NCBI GenBank assembly: GCA_029747015.1
Contig: JAKOGI010000007.1
Span: forward strand, 764,001 to 828,000
Source of the DNA: Carnegiea gigantea
Taxonomy: Eukaryota; Streptophyta; Magnoliopsida; Caryophyllales; Cactaceae
Direction: 5' to 3'
Length of the DNA: 64,000 bases
In this document: positions 20,958 to 31,293 of the stretch, piece after piece
Numbering within the stretch: position 1 is the stretch's first letter
How the letters are laid out: the number at the start of each line of letters is the position of its first letter
Translations under genes and position numbers: made by a program
Notes under the pieces: model-generated
Seen by the model: only the letters and a program-made list of their open reading frames with translations
Databases searched by the model: none
Told to the model about the DNA's origin: nothing

Positions 20958-22005
20958 TATTTATTTTCCTTTTGCTTTGCTAAATTTTAGGTTTATTGGT
21001 AATAATTGATATAAAATTTTTATTAAATTTCAATAGGAAATTTAAGAATCAAGTTTGACTTTGTTGTCAATTGATTATTGAAAAAATAATCAAAGCACTA
21101 TTGTTTATAATAACTTTGAGTATCAAAAGTTCGCTAATTCAAAATTATAATTACTTACTAACTCTTTTAAATTGTAAAGTTTTCCAATTGAATTTATTTC
21201 TTTTTACATGAATTATATAAGCATTAAAAAAACGGATGGAATATGGAATTTGCACTAATTTTAGTTATTTCCTTTGTCTCATAGACTCATAGTCATTATC
21301 AAATATAGGAAAAAGGTGAAAGTAAACTTTAAATCTAGGATAAAACCACTACATCAATTCCCCTATATCTCGTCCATTGGTTGATTTTTTGGGGTATTGG
21401 ATTGTGAAAAACAAATTTTAAATGGATTTATATTGTTCATATGTATTTTCAATCAAAAGAACTACTAAATGTATTTAGAAAAGCAAACTTTGACAATATT
21501 ATGGAATATGGACTAGAGAAATAATGATCTTTGGCATTAAGAATGAAGGGACTAGAACTAGGGCATAGGTTGGGTCGGGGCAACCCACCCAGTTGAACCG
21601 AGGATTAATGGGTCAAAGCTAGTGGAGTAACACCCCTTGTTTTGACGGTTTTAGTGGATGGGGCATAGCGAGTAGGGTTGTGGTTTGGGCGCTTCAATCA
21701 TTTTAGTTGCACTATAATATCATTAAAATTTGTTTCACCTGAAAGTCACCCTATCTCGAAAAAAAGGGGGGATTAGATTTAAAGTGAGACAGATATGGTG
21801 AACTTAGCTTGAACCGGCCTGGGCCTCAGCTCTAGAAGGAAGTATATTTCAGTTTGCTCAAACAGTCTTAGCCAAATCCTCCCCCCAATAAAAAAAGAAA
21901 AAGAAAAACCCCCTCTATATAAAGCCATCAAGTTTGCAGCACACTTGAACAACCCAACTCACAAATAGACCAGGAAAGGAAAGAGAGAAAAAAGAAAAAA
22001 CCCTT
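20958..22005 (+). promoter_or_regulatory. Upstream region of the intact DUF26 gene
   Basis: Matches 5,430-6,575 upstream of pseudogene A, minus the Stowaway at 5,627. It contains the older Stowaway-like element (21,268-21,552, TA on both sides, with extra internal sequence) and a block shared with A (GGCAACCCACC, GTTGAACCGAGGATT). The TATA box is at 21,916-21,923 (CTCTATATAAA) and the conserved leader AACTTGAACAACCCAACTCA follows. Confidence 0.75.
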
Positions 22006-22863
22006 ATGGCTTCATCTTTTCATTTCGCAGTTGCAAATCTGCTCCTATTTTTCGTGCTCGCTTGCTCTCAAATGGTTCCCCACGGTCATTACTGTAACCC
22101 GCACTCGAGCATACCCGCTGGTAGTCCCGTCTCAGCGAACATAAAAAACGTGCTAGCCGCGATGACCCGTGCATCCCAACTGGAAAATCTGTTCAGTGGC
22201 TTTTCGTCTGGCGTCGGCGCGAACACTGTCTATGGGCTGGCCAATTGCCGGGGAGATCTAAATATACGGCAGTATTGTATTCCATGCATCCAAGACGCGG
22301 TCCAACAGATCCAAAAGATATGCCTCGGCAAATCCGATGCTCAAATCTGGTACGATTACTGCATCGTCCGCTATAGCCGGGAGAACTTCTTTGGCACATT
22401 TGATGGCTCACGTCTAGCAACCATACGGAACCCTGCTGATTACAGGGACCCCCCATCCTTGTTTAGTAGGTTGGGGCCACTATTTCGTAACATCATTAAC
22501 AGAGTTGTTGATCCTGCCAACACTGGAATGGTCAAAGCGCAGACAGTCCTGCCAAGCGGTGTCACTTTATATGGAGGAGCCCTATGCACGCGGGACCTCA
22601 GACCTGTTGGGTGTACTCTGTGCTTGTATACTGCGGTTAGGCACTTCGATAGTTTCTGCAAACCCAAACAGGGTTGTAGGGTGTTCCTGAGTAGCTGCTT
22701 TGTCAGATACGAGATCTACCGCTTCACAGCCTCCCTTGACGCTGGGTTTAAGAAAATTCCCGGCCAAGCTATAGAAAAGTTGATCGGGGATGAGTTTGGG
22801 CAAGCAAAACAAGTTAATAATACGCTCACATCCGGGAAATCTATGATGATTTCATCCTTTTAA
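22006..22863 (+). CDS. DUF26 (Gnk2-type) cysteine-rich repeat secretory protein, intact
   Basis: A single-exon 285-residue protein, the only complete protein-coding gene in the window. Residues 1 to about 21 form a hydrophobic signal peptide (MASSFHFAVANLLLFFVLAC). Domain 1 spans about 27-126 with six cysteines (C30, C81, C91, C94, C106, C119) and the QIWYDYC..RYS block; its core motif is C-x9-C-x2-C, one residue longer than the usual C-x8-C-x2-C. Domain 2 spans about 143-240 with C194-x8-C203-x2-C206, C218, C224, C231 and the FLSSCFVRYEIYRF block. No membrane segment or kinase follows, so it is a secreted CRRSP rather than a receptor kinase or plasmodesmal PDLP. The tail ends SGKSMMISSF, conserved in all paralogues here. 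Family members such as ginkbilobin-2 bind mannose and inhibit fungi; that role is inferred for this gene, not shown. Confidence 0.95.
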   Translation: MASSFHFAVANLLLFFVLACSQMVPHGHYCNPHSSIPAGSPVSANIKNVLAAMTRASQLENLFSGFSSGVGANTVYGLANCRGDLNIRQYCIPCIQDAVQQIQKICLGKSDAQIWYDYCIVRYSRENFFGTFDGSRLATIRNPADYRDPPSLFSRLGPLFRNIINRVVDPANTGMVKAQTVLPSGVTLYGGALCTRDLRPVGCTLCLYTAVRHFDSFCKPKQGCRVFLSSCFVRYEIYRFTASLDAGFKKIPGQAIEKLIGDEFGQAKQVNNTLTSGKSMMISSF

Positions 22864-22967
22864 AACTGGAAATGTGGGTATTTCCTTAATGTACTAAACA
22901 ATGCATGCAGTGTACATGCAGCCTACGAATCCATATACTTCTATGTATGTTGTGTGTTAAATAATGT

Positions 22968-22981
22968 GTGCATATATGCAC
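22968..22981. promoter_or_regulatory. 14-bp palindrome in the 3' flank of the DUF26 gene
   Basis: GTGCATATATGCAC, 105 bp after the stop, same relative place as after pseudogene A. No canonical AATAAA occurs between the stop codon and the tRNA-like relic that follows. Confidence 0.5.
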
Positions 22982-23080
22982 GCTATCTTTTATGAATGTA
23001 TAATATAATGCGATCTGAGAGTGGCTAGTCTACGAATAATGAAACTACTGTTTGTAAGATCAATCTCATTATCTCAACAA

Positions 23081-23153
23081 TTTGTTGTCTTCTGGCACGC
23101 GGTTAGGATCTGGTTCTCCATCAAGGGACACGGGTTTTATTCCCGGCAACGAA
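23081..23153 (+). pseudogene. tRNA-Glu-like relic 3' of the intact DUF26 gene
   Basis: Begins 218 bp after the stop codon. The acceptor strands TTTGTTG and CAACGAA pair at all seven positions (one G-U) despite changes from the canonical sequence, and GCGGTTAGGAT and CCCGGCAAC are kept; the anticodon arm is rearranged (CTGGTTCTCCATCAAGG). The flank TATTTTTCAGCATCCTGCC matches the DNA after the tRNA-Glu at 8,747, so gene and tRNA were copied together. Confidence 0.7.
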
Positions 23154-23429
23154 AATTATATTGCGTTCTTATTTTTCAGCATCCTGCCAAACTGGAATCT
23201 GTTTCGTTGCTTCTCGTATACAAAGTACTAGGTGCATAACTACAAAAACAATGGCTACATCTCTGGATCTCCAGCAAACAATGGCTACAAAAACAATACC
23301 TCAGATACTGGCTACCATTGTTTGAGGAAATAGTGATCCAAGTCCCTCTATGATCTACTAAAGTAAGTCCCTCTATGAGCTGCTAAAGCAAGAATAGGTC
23401 TGATGGTAGCCCTGTTGTTTGAGGAAATC
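23154..23429 (+). other. Spacer with possible LIKE-COV exon 4 scrap
   Basis: ACCTCAGATACTGGCTACCA at about 23,299 resembles LIKE-COV exon 4 (ACCTCAGATACTGACTACAG at 11,107). The match is too short to be certain. Otherwise simple duplicated phrases (ACAAAAACAATGGCTAC twice). Confidence 0.3.
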
Positions 23430-23890
23430 TGCAAGTTTGGCAAACTATTGCCTAGAGGCATGTTTAAGCCCATAGAGTGACTTGGTTAGTTTGCAGACTT
23501 TGTTGTTAGGATTAGGGATGTCTTCAGGCATTCTCATATACACTTCTTCATACAAGTCACCATGTAGAAAGGCATTATTCACATCCATTTGAAAAACATG
23601 CCAATGTCTATGAGCTGCTAAAGCAAGAACAAGTCTGATGGTAGTCATCTTCACAATAGGTGAGAAAGTTTCTATAAAATCAATTCCTTCTCTTTGTTTA
23701 TTACCTCAAATAACCAACCTTGCTTTGTATCTCTCAATAGAGTCATCAGCTTTGAGATTAATTTTGTATACCTATTTACAACTAATAGCCTTTTTTCCAA
23801 GGAAAAGATCAACTTCAGTCCAAATATTGCTAGTCTGTAAGGCCTGTAATTCAGACTCCATTGCTAATTTTTTTAATTTAGGACAACACT
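23430..23890 (-). mobile_element. Ty1/copia reverse transcriptase fragment
   Basis: Minus-strand translation gives the YKARLV block, [10 protein letters not shown], then [19 protein letters not shown] and [11 protein letters not shown], the start of a copia RT. It is interrupted by stops and cut off before the YVDD motif. LTR-like sequence related to the small solo LTRs lies on its right (about 23,877-24,090). Confidence 0.85.
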
Positions 23891-24769
23891 CACTTTCATA
23901 TTCTTTGTAATTGTCAATGTGAGGCAATACCTACTTTTATACTCCCACACACTCTTCACATGTGGGCTACTAATAAGGCCCAACACGTGCACAATTTTTA
24001 ATCAAACATAGACGGTGGCAAATGAAGATCGAGCAACCTTACTCTAATACCATATTAAATTTTTTTATATTAATTGGATCTTAATTAGACCAGTTATGCG
24101 CATAAGCTTAAATGAATATTGAGCAACTTGCTTAGATAATTAATAGTTTTGTTGTTTAAATAATAGAAGTTAACAAATCACGAATGGAAGATTTTTTCCC
24201 CCCCGAAAAGAGATTTACATAGTTACTTATAATTCCGAAGATTTTCTTTCCAAAAAAAAGACAATGCTCAATAATGATAAATTAGTGTACTATATTACTA
24301 ATACTACTTCCAACATTACTAAAGTCGATTACGGATAATCTATTTCGCATATTTGGTTTTCACTTTTTACCAAACTTTGGTAATATGAAATATTATAAAG
24401 ACACATTGTCATTTACACATATTTTGATATTCTATAACTCATTTGCTATAAAAAAAATTCAATTATTTTGTCAAGAAATAAGAAAAGTTTTGATTTTCAT
24501 CATTATTATTTTTCTATATCTATTTGAACATAAACATAAATAAATACACGGAATATTAGATATCTTAGATACAATGCAATCTCTATTATAGATCCTATAC
24601 ATACAAAAAAAAAAAAAAAGCACCAAAATTAACTACCAAAAGATAATAATTTGCTTTCAATTTTCAATGTAAAAAGTCTAACTGGGTATTAACAATTTTT
24701 TGACGGTAAGAGTATCTTCCCTTTAACACATTCTTATTATGATACTTTTACTATCAATTGTAAACAATT
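23891..24769. other. AT-rich, no gene seen
   Basis: Includes decayed LTR-like text (TACTTTTATACTCCCACA; ACCATATTAAATTTTTTTAT) and a poly-A run near 24,607. Nothing coding. Confidence 0.5.
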
Positions 24770-26760
24770 ATTATAATTAGAAAACTTATGAGGCTCTTCA
24801 TGCCTTACATGATCCTTAACACTAATTATACTTTTTAAAAAGTTAATTTGTTCTCAGCTACAATCAAATGTGCATAAATTAGGTTGTATTTAGATGTTAC
24901 TATTTTTGAACAAAAGGAAAAAAAAGTTATTTATTGGCTACTTCAACCATAATTATCTATTTTTTTTTTCTTTTCCTAATTCTTAGGATAAATAATATTT
25001 ACTACAATTTATTGTGACCAAACATGTTATTAGCTTCCTTAAGCCTATAATACGTTCTATTAATATATTTTAATGAAAGTCAAAAAGAAGTTGGTCTATT
25101 GATATATCTACCATATTATATTTGGACCTACCTTAGTATTTCTATTTTTTAAATGTGTTATAATTATAAGTAGATATTGACATAATTAATTTTATTTTTG
25201 AGATAGTTTAGTATTCAAATTTGAATATGTGATCTTTATATTTAAATTTGAATACTAAATCTTGAGTTGATATTATAATTTTCTATATGTTAATATCTTT
25301 GAAATCGTCAAGATTTTCCTAACTGTAATAACACCTTTTAAGCTAATATATTTTAAAAATTTGTTGCTGCCAAAAATCAGCTTTTAAATAATCTGCTTAA
25401 CAGGATCTCCAGCTACAATCAGGCAAGTAGCCGTTGGGAATCAATGTGATAAACGTTGAGAAAAACTGCAAAATTCAAGGGTCACTCTCTTAATGATGTC
25501 CTAACATCTCCAATATTTTTGCCTATAAATAGGGAGGCGTTTGCAGCTGAAGATGATAGAAGAAGGAGAGCTACACTTGCAAATCAAGAAGAATACGTTG
25601 AGAGAACTTGATACATCGAGTTTATATTAGTATATCTATTGTGTTTATTTACTCCTGGTTATAAAGTGTATCTTCGTATCTTTCTTTATATTAAGTTGAA
25701 TTGATTAGTTGGAGGACCGACTACTCAAGTATGGTTGAGGAGTAACGCGTACATTGGGACACCTGTACTAGGTTGTACGATTAGTCAATCGCATGTAATC
25801 GACAAACCTAATAAAAGAAAAAAGTTTAAATCCCATCAGCCAGGAGCACCCGTAAGTGGAGGATTAATTATGCGTGCCCAAACCTCTGCAAATTGTATGT
25901 TTTGTCCACACCTACATTTTTCGCATTTCTATTTCGATTATTTTGTGACTTTGATAATCACTCTATTCACTCCCTCTAGAGTGATTTAATTAGCCAAATC
26001 AGGCCAATACGTGTAAATTATTACATGAGTTTGGCTCCATTTGAAACATGAATCACAAAAGTTGGCTCCCATTAAACTGTTTAGGTTCGTTTAGTTGGCT
26101 CTCATTAAGTATGCACTAGGTATGCATTTGAAACATGAATCACAAAAGTTGGCTCTCATTAATTTGTTTTGGTTCATTTAATGACTTCTGCGCGCAGACG
26201 ACAACTATTGCTTTTTTTTTTTTTAACCTGTCTTCAAGAGAAGTAATATAACTACAATTTTGTAGACTGAACACATTAGTTATATAAGTTTGGCTCGACT
26301 TGCAACGTGAATTGCAAGCATCGCCATTTAGTGATTGCTGTTGCAAGCTATAGTTATGTTTAGAGGTGGATGTCTTAGGTTTGAATCTCATCCAAATTGA
26401 ATTACGCATAAGGTAAGGCTGAATTTTTATGGCAATCACGCTTACATCCCAAACGACATTTGTGTAAGGGGTATATCAGAAAATAAAATACTATGCGTGG
26501 AGTAGCGTATGACCATCAAACTAAACTTGATTAGTACGATTCTTGTAGAGTAAAGAACATGTAAGACCCTTTGGGGGGTGGGGGGAAGGTGCATGAGTAT
26601 CTTTGCAGAATTGTTGTGCTTTCTTATCTTGAAGTGTACTTTTCACATATGTGGTTAGATCTAGAAAACATAAAATCGTCAATCTAATTAGTTACCCAGC
26701 TTGAACCGGATTTTTCACAAGACTGTTTGTATTTATAAGATAATGTTGTCCTTCATCTGG
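24770..26760 (+). repeat. Dispersed direct repeat R1, interrupted by a solo LTR
   Basis: 24,770-25,027 plus 26,010-26,760 match 27,500-28,410 (R2) in order, for example CAAATGTGCATAAATTAGG, GTTATTTATTGGCTACTTCA, AACTACAATTTT and GAAAATAAAATACTAT. The interruption is the LTR at 25,028. R2 is the uninterrupted form. Likely a non-coding TE family; frames in it are unsupported. Confidence 0.75.
25028..26009 (+). mobile_element. Solo LTR, sister of the one at 3,607
   Basis: TATTAGCTTCC start and CAGGCCAATA end (worn versions of TGTTAGC and GGACCAACA) lie between CATGT (25,023-25,027) and CGTGT (26,010-26,014). The empty site is visible in R2 near 27,735 (ACCAAACATGTAAATTACAT). A TATA box, CCTATAAATAGGG, is at about 25,523. 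982 bp. Confidence 0.8.
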
Positions 26761-27499
26761 CTCTGGTTACCAAAGAGCACATCAAGTAGGCTGGTGTTGG
26801 GAGCCCAAAACATTTTGAACCATCACACCAAATTGTAAACCGATGCTCTGTTCCATTTCGCATTTTTTAGGATTTAGTTAAGAGCTTACATCTTCTTACA
26901 TCTTCTTACAGCTTCTTACATCTCCTTACAGCTCCTTACATCCTTAACATAATTCTTACATTTTCTTACATCTTCTTTCTATAACAACTCCTTACATCTA
27001 TCCTTACAGCTCCTTACATCTTCTTACAGTTCCTTACAACTCCTTACAGCTTCTTCCATCTCCTTCCATCTATCTATCTATCTTAAACGTAAAATAGAAT
27101 AGGCCTAAAATCAAATACTTCTATAGGCTAGCCAAGCTAATTTAAATATCTACTTAACAACGTGAACCTAGAAACCAATTTGATTTTGGTTGAAGGTTTT
27201 CAAACCTATGGTTAACTTAAACGGATCGCTTTATTTTTAAACCTTCTAGTATTTATTTTCTTGCAAATTTTATTTGTAATATGACAATTTGCTTGAATGT
27301 ATACGAACATTTAGTTAAGATTTATCTAGGTTTATAAGTTCTGAACAATTTCCAAAATCCCGTAAACATTGTGATGTACTAATATCCCCATCCCTTCTAA
27401 GACAATTATTTAAGTTTCAACTTAGCTATTTTTGTTTGTCTAATGAGACATTAAAATTTTTATTGTCATAAACAAAGCAAAAGGAACGCAAATTAGTGT
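26761..27499. repeat. CTTCTTACAT-type minisatellite and AT-rich spacer
   Basis: From about 26,885 to 27,065, degenerate 10-bp units (TTACATCTTC, TTACAGCTCC) repeat about 15 times without spacers, ending in (ATCT)n. The remainder is AT-rich with no gene. Confidence 0.8.
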
Positions 27500-28410
27500 A
27501 ACATCTCATGCATCCCATGAGTCCTTAATACTAGTTGTACTTTTTAAAAGTTACCAATTGTTCTCAGCAGCAATCGAATGTGCATAAATTAGGTGGTATT
27601 TAGATGATACAATTTTTGAAAAAAAGGAAAAAAATGTTATTTATTGGCTACTTCAAACCCTATGTATCTGTTTTTTTATTTTCCTTTTTTTCTCGTTCTT
27701 GGGAGAAATAATATTTAGTACAATTTATTGAGACCAAACATGTAAATTACATAAGTTCGGCTCTACTTGAAACGTGAATCATAAAAGTTGGCCCTCATTA
27801 AATTGTTTTGGTCATTTAGTTGGCTCTCATTAAATTGTTTTGGTTCATTTAATGACTACTGCATATGATAGCGCTTTTTTTTAAATTTAAAAAAACCTTT
27901 CTCTGGGAGAAGTAATATTAACTACAATTTTTTAGATTGGACATATTATTGCATAAGTTTGGTTGGACTTGCAACGTGAATTACAGGTATCGCCATTGAA
28001 TGATTGCTATTGCAAGCTATAGTTATGTTCCGAGCTAGATGTTTTAGGTTTGAATTTCCTCCAAATTTAATAATTACGCATAAAGTAAGGATGGACTTTT
28101 GCAGCAATTATGCTTAAAGCTTAAATGGCATTTGTGTGAGGGGGTATATCAGAAAATAAAATACTATTCATGCAATAGCGTACGTCCATCAATTTAAGAT
28201 GACTCCTGTAGAGTAATGAACATGTGAGTCCTTCGGGAGAGGGGGCAAAGGCGCATGAGCATTTTTGCAGAATTTTTATGCTTTCTTGTCTCAAAATATA
28301 CTTTTCACACACGTAGTTGTTGTTAGATCTATAAAACATATAAGTTGTAAATCAAATTAGTTACCAAGCTTGAATTTAATTTTTCACGAAAAGGCTTGTA
28401 TTTATTAGAT
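27500..28410 (+). repeat. Dispersed direct repeat R2
   Basis: Uninterrupted counterpart of R1 (24,770-26,760), diverged by many substitutions. Its right end is cut by the element at about 28,420. Confidence 0.7.
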
Positions 28411-28419
28411 AAGGTTGTC

Positions 28420-29460
28420 CATCATCTCCATTCCGACGGAATTTCCGATCGAAAAAGCAAAATTTTCCCATCGGAATATGAATTTTCCGATGAAATTTCC
28501 AAACGAAGGAGGACGTCAGAATATGGCTAATCGAAAGCCTTTCCGATAGACTAACACAATCCATCGGAGGATTTTCTGACAGAATTCCGACAGAAAATTT
28601 TCAGCGACGACCGATGGAATATCACTAGCCGTCGGAATTTCAAAATTCAAAAATTTTAAAAAATCCGTCAGAACTCCATCGGAATTCGTCGGGATTCTGT
28701 CTGCGTTTTTAAATTTTATTTTAAAAAATATAAAAAAAATTTCCAATGTATCTAACACATTCTCGTTGTTGACGTTAAATTGATATTAACATTAAATTCT
28801 ACTTAATTGTAAAAAATTATATTCTTTAACAATATATTAAACTACAAAATTGAGAACAGATTATCAACTTAACAAACTAACAATAACATGGCAAACTAAC
28901 TATATAAACTATCAAATTTATGTAATTACATGCAAACTTTATAAAAATTTTTAAATTCAATGTATGTACTTAATTCACTACAAATTTGTACAAATTACAC
29001 ACGAGAAAATCTTTTCAAAAAGTCGATGACAAATGACGGGGGAGGAGGTGATCGGGCGGTGGGGTGGCCGCAAGCAGCAACGGGGGTGATGACAAGCAGT
29101 AATGCATTGCTCCCCCACTCTCTCTCTCTCTCTCTCTCTCGCTCTCTCTATTTTGTGAAACGAGCACCGAAAAATGAAGTTTGGAGCGAAATTTATAAGA
29201 GAAATTCCGACAGAATATTCTGTCAGAATAAAAAGTCATTTTTTCCGACGAAGTTTCGACAGATTTTTCCGTTCGAATGCTCAAAAAAATTGAATTTTCC
29301 CTGCATTCCACTCGGGTTCAAAAAAACTTTTCTGAATTTTTTAATATTTTCTAACGGAATTCCCTCGAAAACATCGAAATTCCGTCGAAAAATTTGTCAG
29401 AATTCTAGCGAATCTATCAGAATATGTCAGAATTCCGTCGGAGATTCAAATGGACCTGTT
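28420..29460. mobile_element. Second CACTA-like or related MITE with CCGACGGAAT repeats
   Basis: TCCATTCCGACGGAATTTCC at the left and, inverted, TCCATTTGAATCTCCGACGG at the right; both subterminal parts are packed with TTCCGAC/GTCGGAA blocks. A (CT)n run lies at about 29,118-29,148. No transposase frame; the 169-codon frame at 28,960 is made of these repeats and is not a gene. Confidence 0.5.
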
Positions 29461-29883
29461 AAGACCTAATCTTTGGGACAAAAAACCCACAGACAAGTTT
29501 GTTGGCTAATATACTATCTAACAACATGATCTGTTACGTCGGGACGTTACAATTATTTATAATTAGGCATTATAATTTTTTTGAGAAAAGAAAAAAATCA
29601 TTTATTGACTGCTGCAAATGATAACTACCTCCGTTTTTTATCTTTTTCTCTTTTCTTTTCTTTTCTTTAATTTGGTGAAAATATTTAAAAGTATCTTTTA
29701 GCATGCGATATGTCACTACTCTTATTTGAGAAAGCCTATATCATACTCGTAGAAATACATATTTTTATAAGTCAATGTCAGCATCATATATTAAAAATTG
29801 TTTATATGACAAACACATATTAGAAAAATATATATATATATATATATATATATACGTGGCAAGTAATAATATACACCCCTAAG
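29461..29883. other. AT-rich spacer, (TA)n at 29,828-29,854
   Basis: Part resembles the R1/R2 family (ATTTATTGACTGCTGCAAAT). No gene seen. Confidence 0.5.
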
Positions 29884-30449
29884 TGTATGATATATATTAC
29901 TTTATTTGATCAAGCTATCTCAGCTCCAATTCCCTCACTCACACTCCCGCTCCCGCTCCCTCTCCTTGCACCCCCAACCCCACACCCAACCCAGCAGGGG
30001 GGGGGCGGAACCCTCTATATAAAAGGCACCAAGTATGCAGCAAACGCAAATAACAACCCAACTCTCAATTCACAAATAGACATGGAAACAGAGGGGGGAA
30101 AAAAAACCTCATGGCTCCATCATTTAGTAGTTGCAATTCTGGTGCTGCTTTTCATGATGGATTGCTCTCAAGGGTTGGCTCCGTCGGGGCACTACTAAAT
30201 GAAAGGATGGAGGCATGAGGTTTTTCTTTTTCCTCTCTTTCGTTGTCTATTTGTGAATTGTGAGTTGGGTTGTTGTTTGCGTTTGCTGCATACTTGGTGC
30301 CTTTTATATAGAGGGTTTTTTTTCCATTGGTGGGGTTGGGTGTGGGGTTGGGGGTGGGAGTGGGAGCAGGAGCGGGAATGTGCGTGAGGGAATCGGAGCT
30401 GAGATGGCTTGATCAAATACTGAAATAAGGTATTATATATATCATACGT
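29884..30449. repeat. Inverted duplication of a DUF26 promoter and gene start
   Basis: Arms of about 250 bp at 29,884-30,131 and 30,192-30,449 are reverse complements with a 60-bp loop. Each arm carries the upstream CCCGCTCC-rich tract, the TATA box (30,016-30,023; inverted at 30,303-30,310), the leader and the first codons. The arms differ at scattered bases; the left arm lacks 5 bp (TTTCA-type) after the conserved ATG that the right arm keeps. A transcript through this DNA would fold into a long hairpin. Confidence 0.9.
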
Positions 30450-31210
30450 AGAAGTGTACTACCGCAAAAACACCTCGATCATAGAGCCCGACAGTCTTGC
30501 GTCAATAAACATAGATAACTTGCTGAGGGGGATGAGATCGAGCAGCAATGCTGTGTTCATGGACGAGGACAACCATATCTATGGCTTGGGCCAATGCCGG
30601 GGGGATTTGGACATGAACACATGTTCTGCATGCATTGGAGATGCATCCCTCAACATCAAAGCGAGTTGCCCCGACGTATCCGATGCTCAAATCTGGTATG
30701 ATGAATGCACATCAGGTATAGCCGGAACATGTTCTTTGGCAAATTTGATGCCTCAGATAATAATGCGGTGATTCCAGACACGGAGGACTACCGTCCCCTG
30801 CATCCAGCTTGAGGTCGGGGTTGGCAAAACTGCTTGATAAAATCAAAGCTCGCATTGCCACTGATCCCACCCTTGGAGGATTTGCCAACGCGGAGCTGCA
30901 GCTCACACGGTCCAATACGTTGTATGGGGTGGCCCAATGCACTCAGGACTTCTCGTCTGATGTTTGTGGTAAGTGCTTTGAGGGCACAAAAGCTGAGTTT
31001 GAGGACAACAAACCCTGCAGTGGCAAAGTGGGTTGTAAGGTATTCTATGGTAGCTGCGATTTCAGATACGCGTTCAAACCATTTTTGTGCCCCTATGCTA
31101 ATAAGTTCGAGAAAATCTCAGATAAAGCTCTGGAAGAGTTGACCAGGTACAAGGCTAAACAAATTGATGAGCTGAGTTCCAGGAAATCTATGATGGTTTC
31201 GTCGTTTTAA
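30082..31210 (+). pseudogene. DUF26 secreted protein pseudogene C, split by the inverted repeat
   Basis: The signal-peptide part (VVAILVLLFMMDCSQ) sits in the hairpin loop, and the frame stops at TAA immediately after the SGHY codons, where the inverted arm begins. The ancestral ATG (30,111) is out of frame because of the 5-bp loss; an ATG at 30,082 is in frame with the hydrophobic core. After the arm, homology resumes at 30,452 with YYRKNTS in place of HYCNPHS, so the first cysteine is lost. Domain 1 here has the normal C-x8-C-x2-C (CRGDLDMNTCSAC). Frameshifts at about 30,705-30,720 and 30,790-30,803 precede an open domain 2 (30,809-31,210) with CTQDFSSDVCGKC and the tail SRKSMMVSSF. No complete protein can be made. 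Confidence 0.85.
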
Positions 31211-31251
31211 ATCTGGAAATTAGACATACTTCCTCAATATGTTAAATAATA

Positions 31252-31293
<42 letters not shown>

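Noticed and set aside
22006..22863. Intact DUF26 gene as a PDLP or receptor kinase
   Set aside because: No transmembrane segment or kinase follows domain 2; the protein ends 55 residues after the last Cys.
26885..27065. CRISPR-like short repeats
   Set aside because: Units are about 10 bp, degenerate and without spacers; this is a plant minisatellite.
28960..29469. 169-codon frame as a gene
   Set aside because: It is built from the TTCCGAC/GTCGGAA subterminal repeats of a transposon and a (CT)n run.
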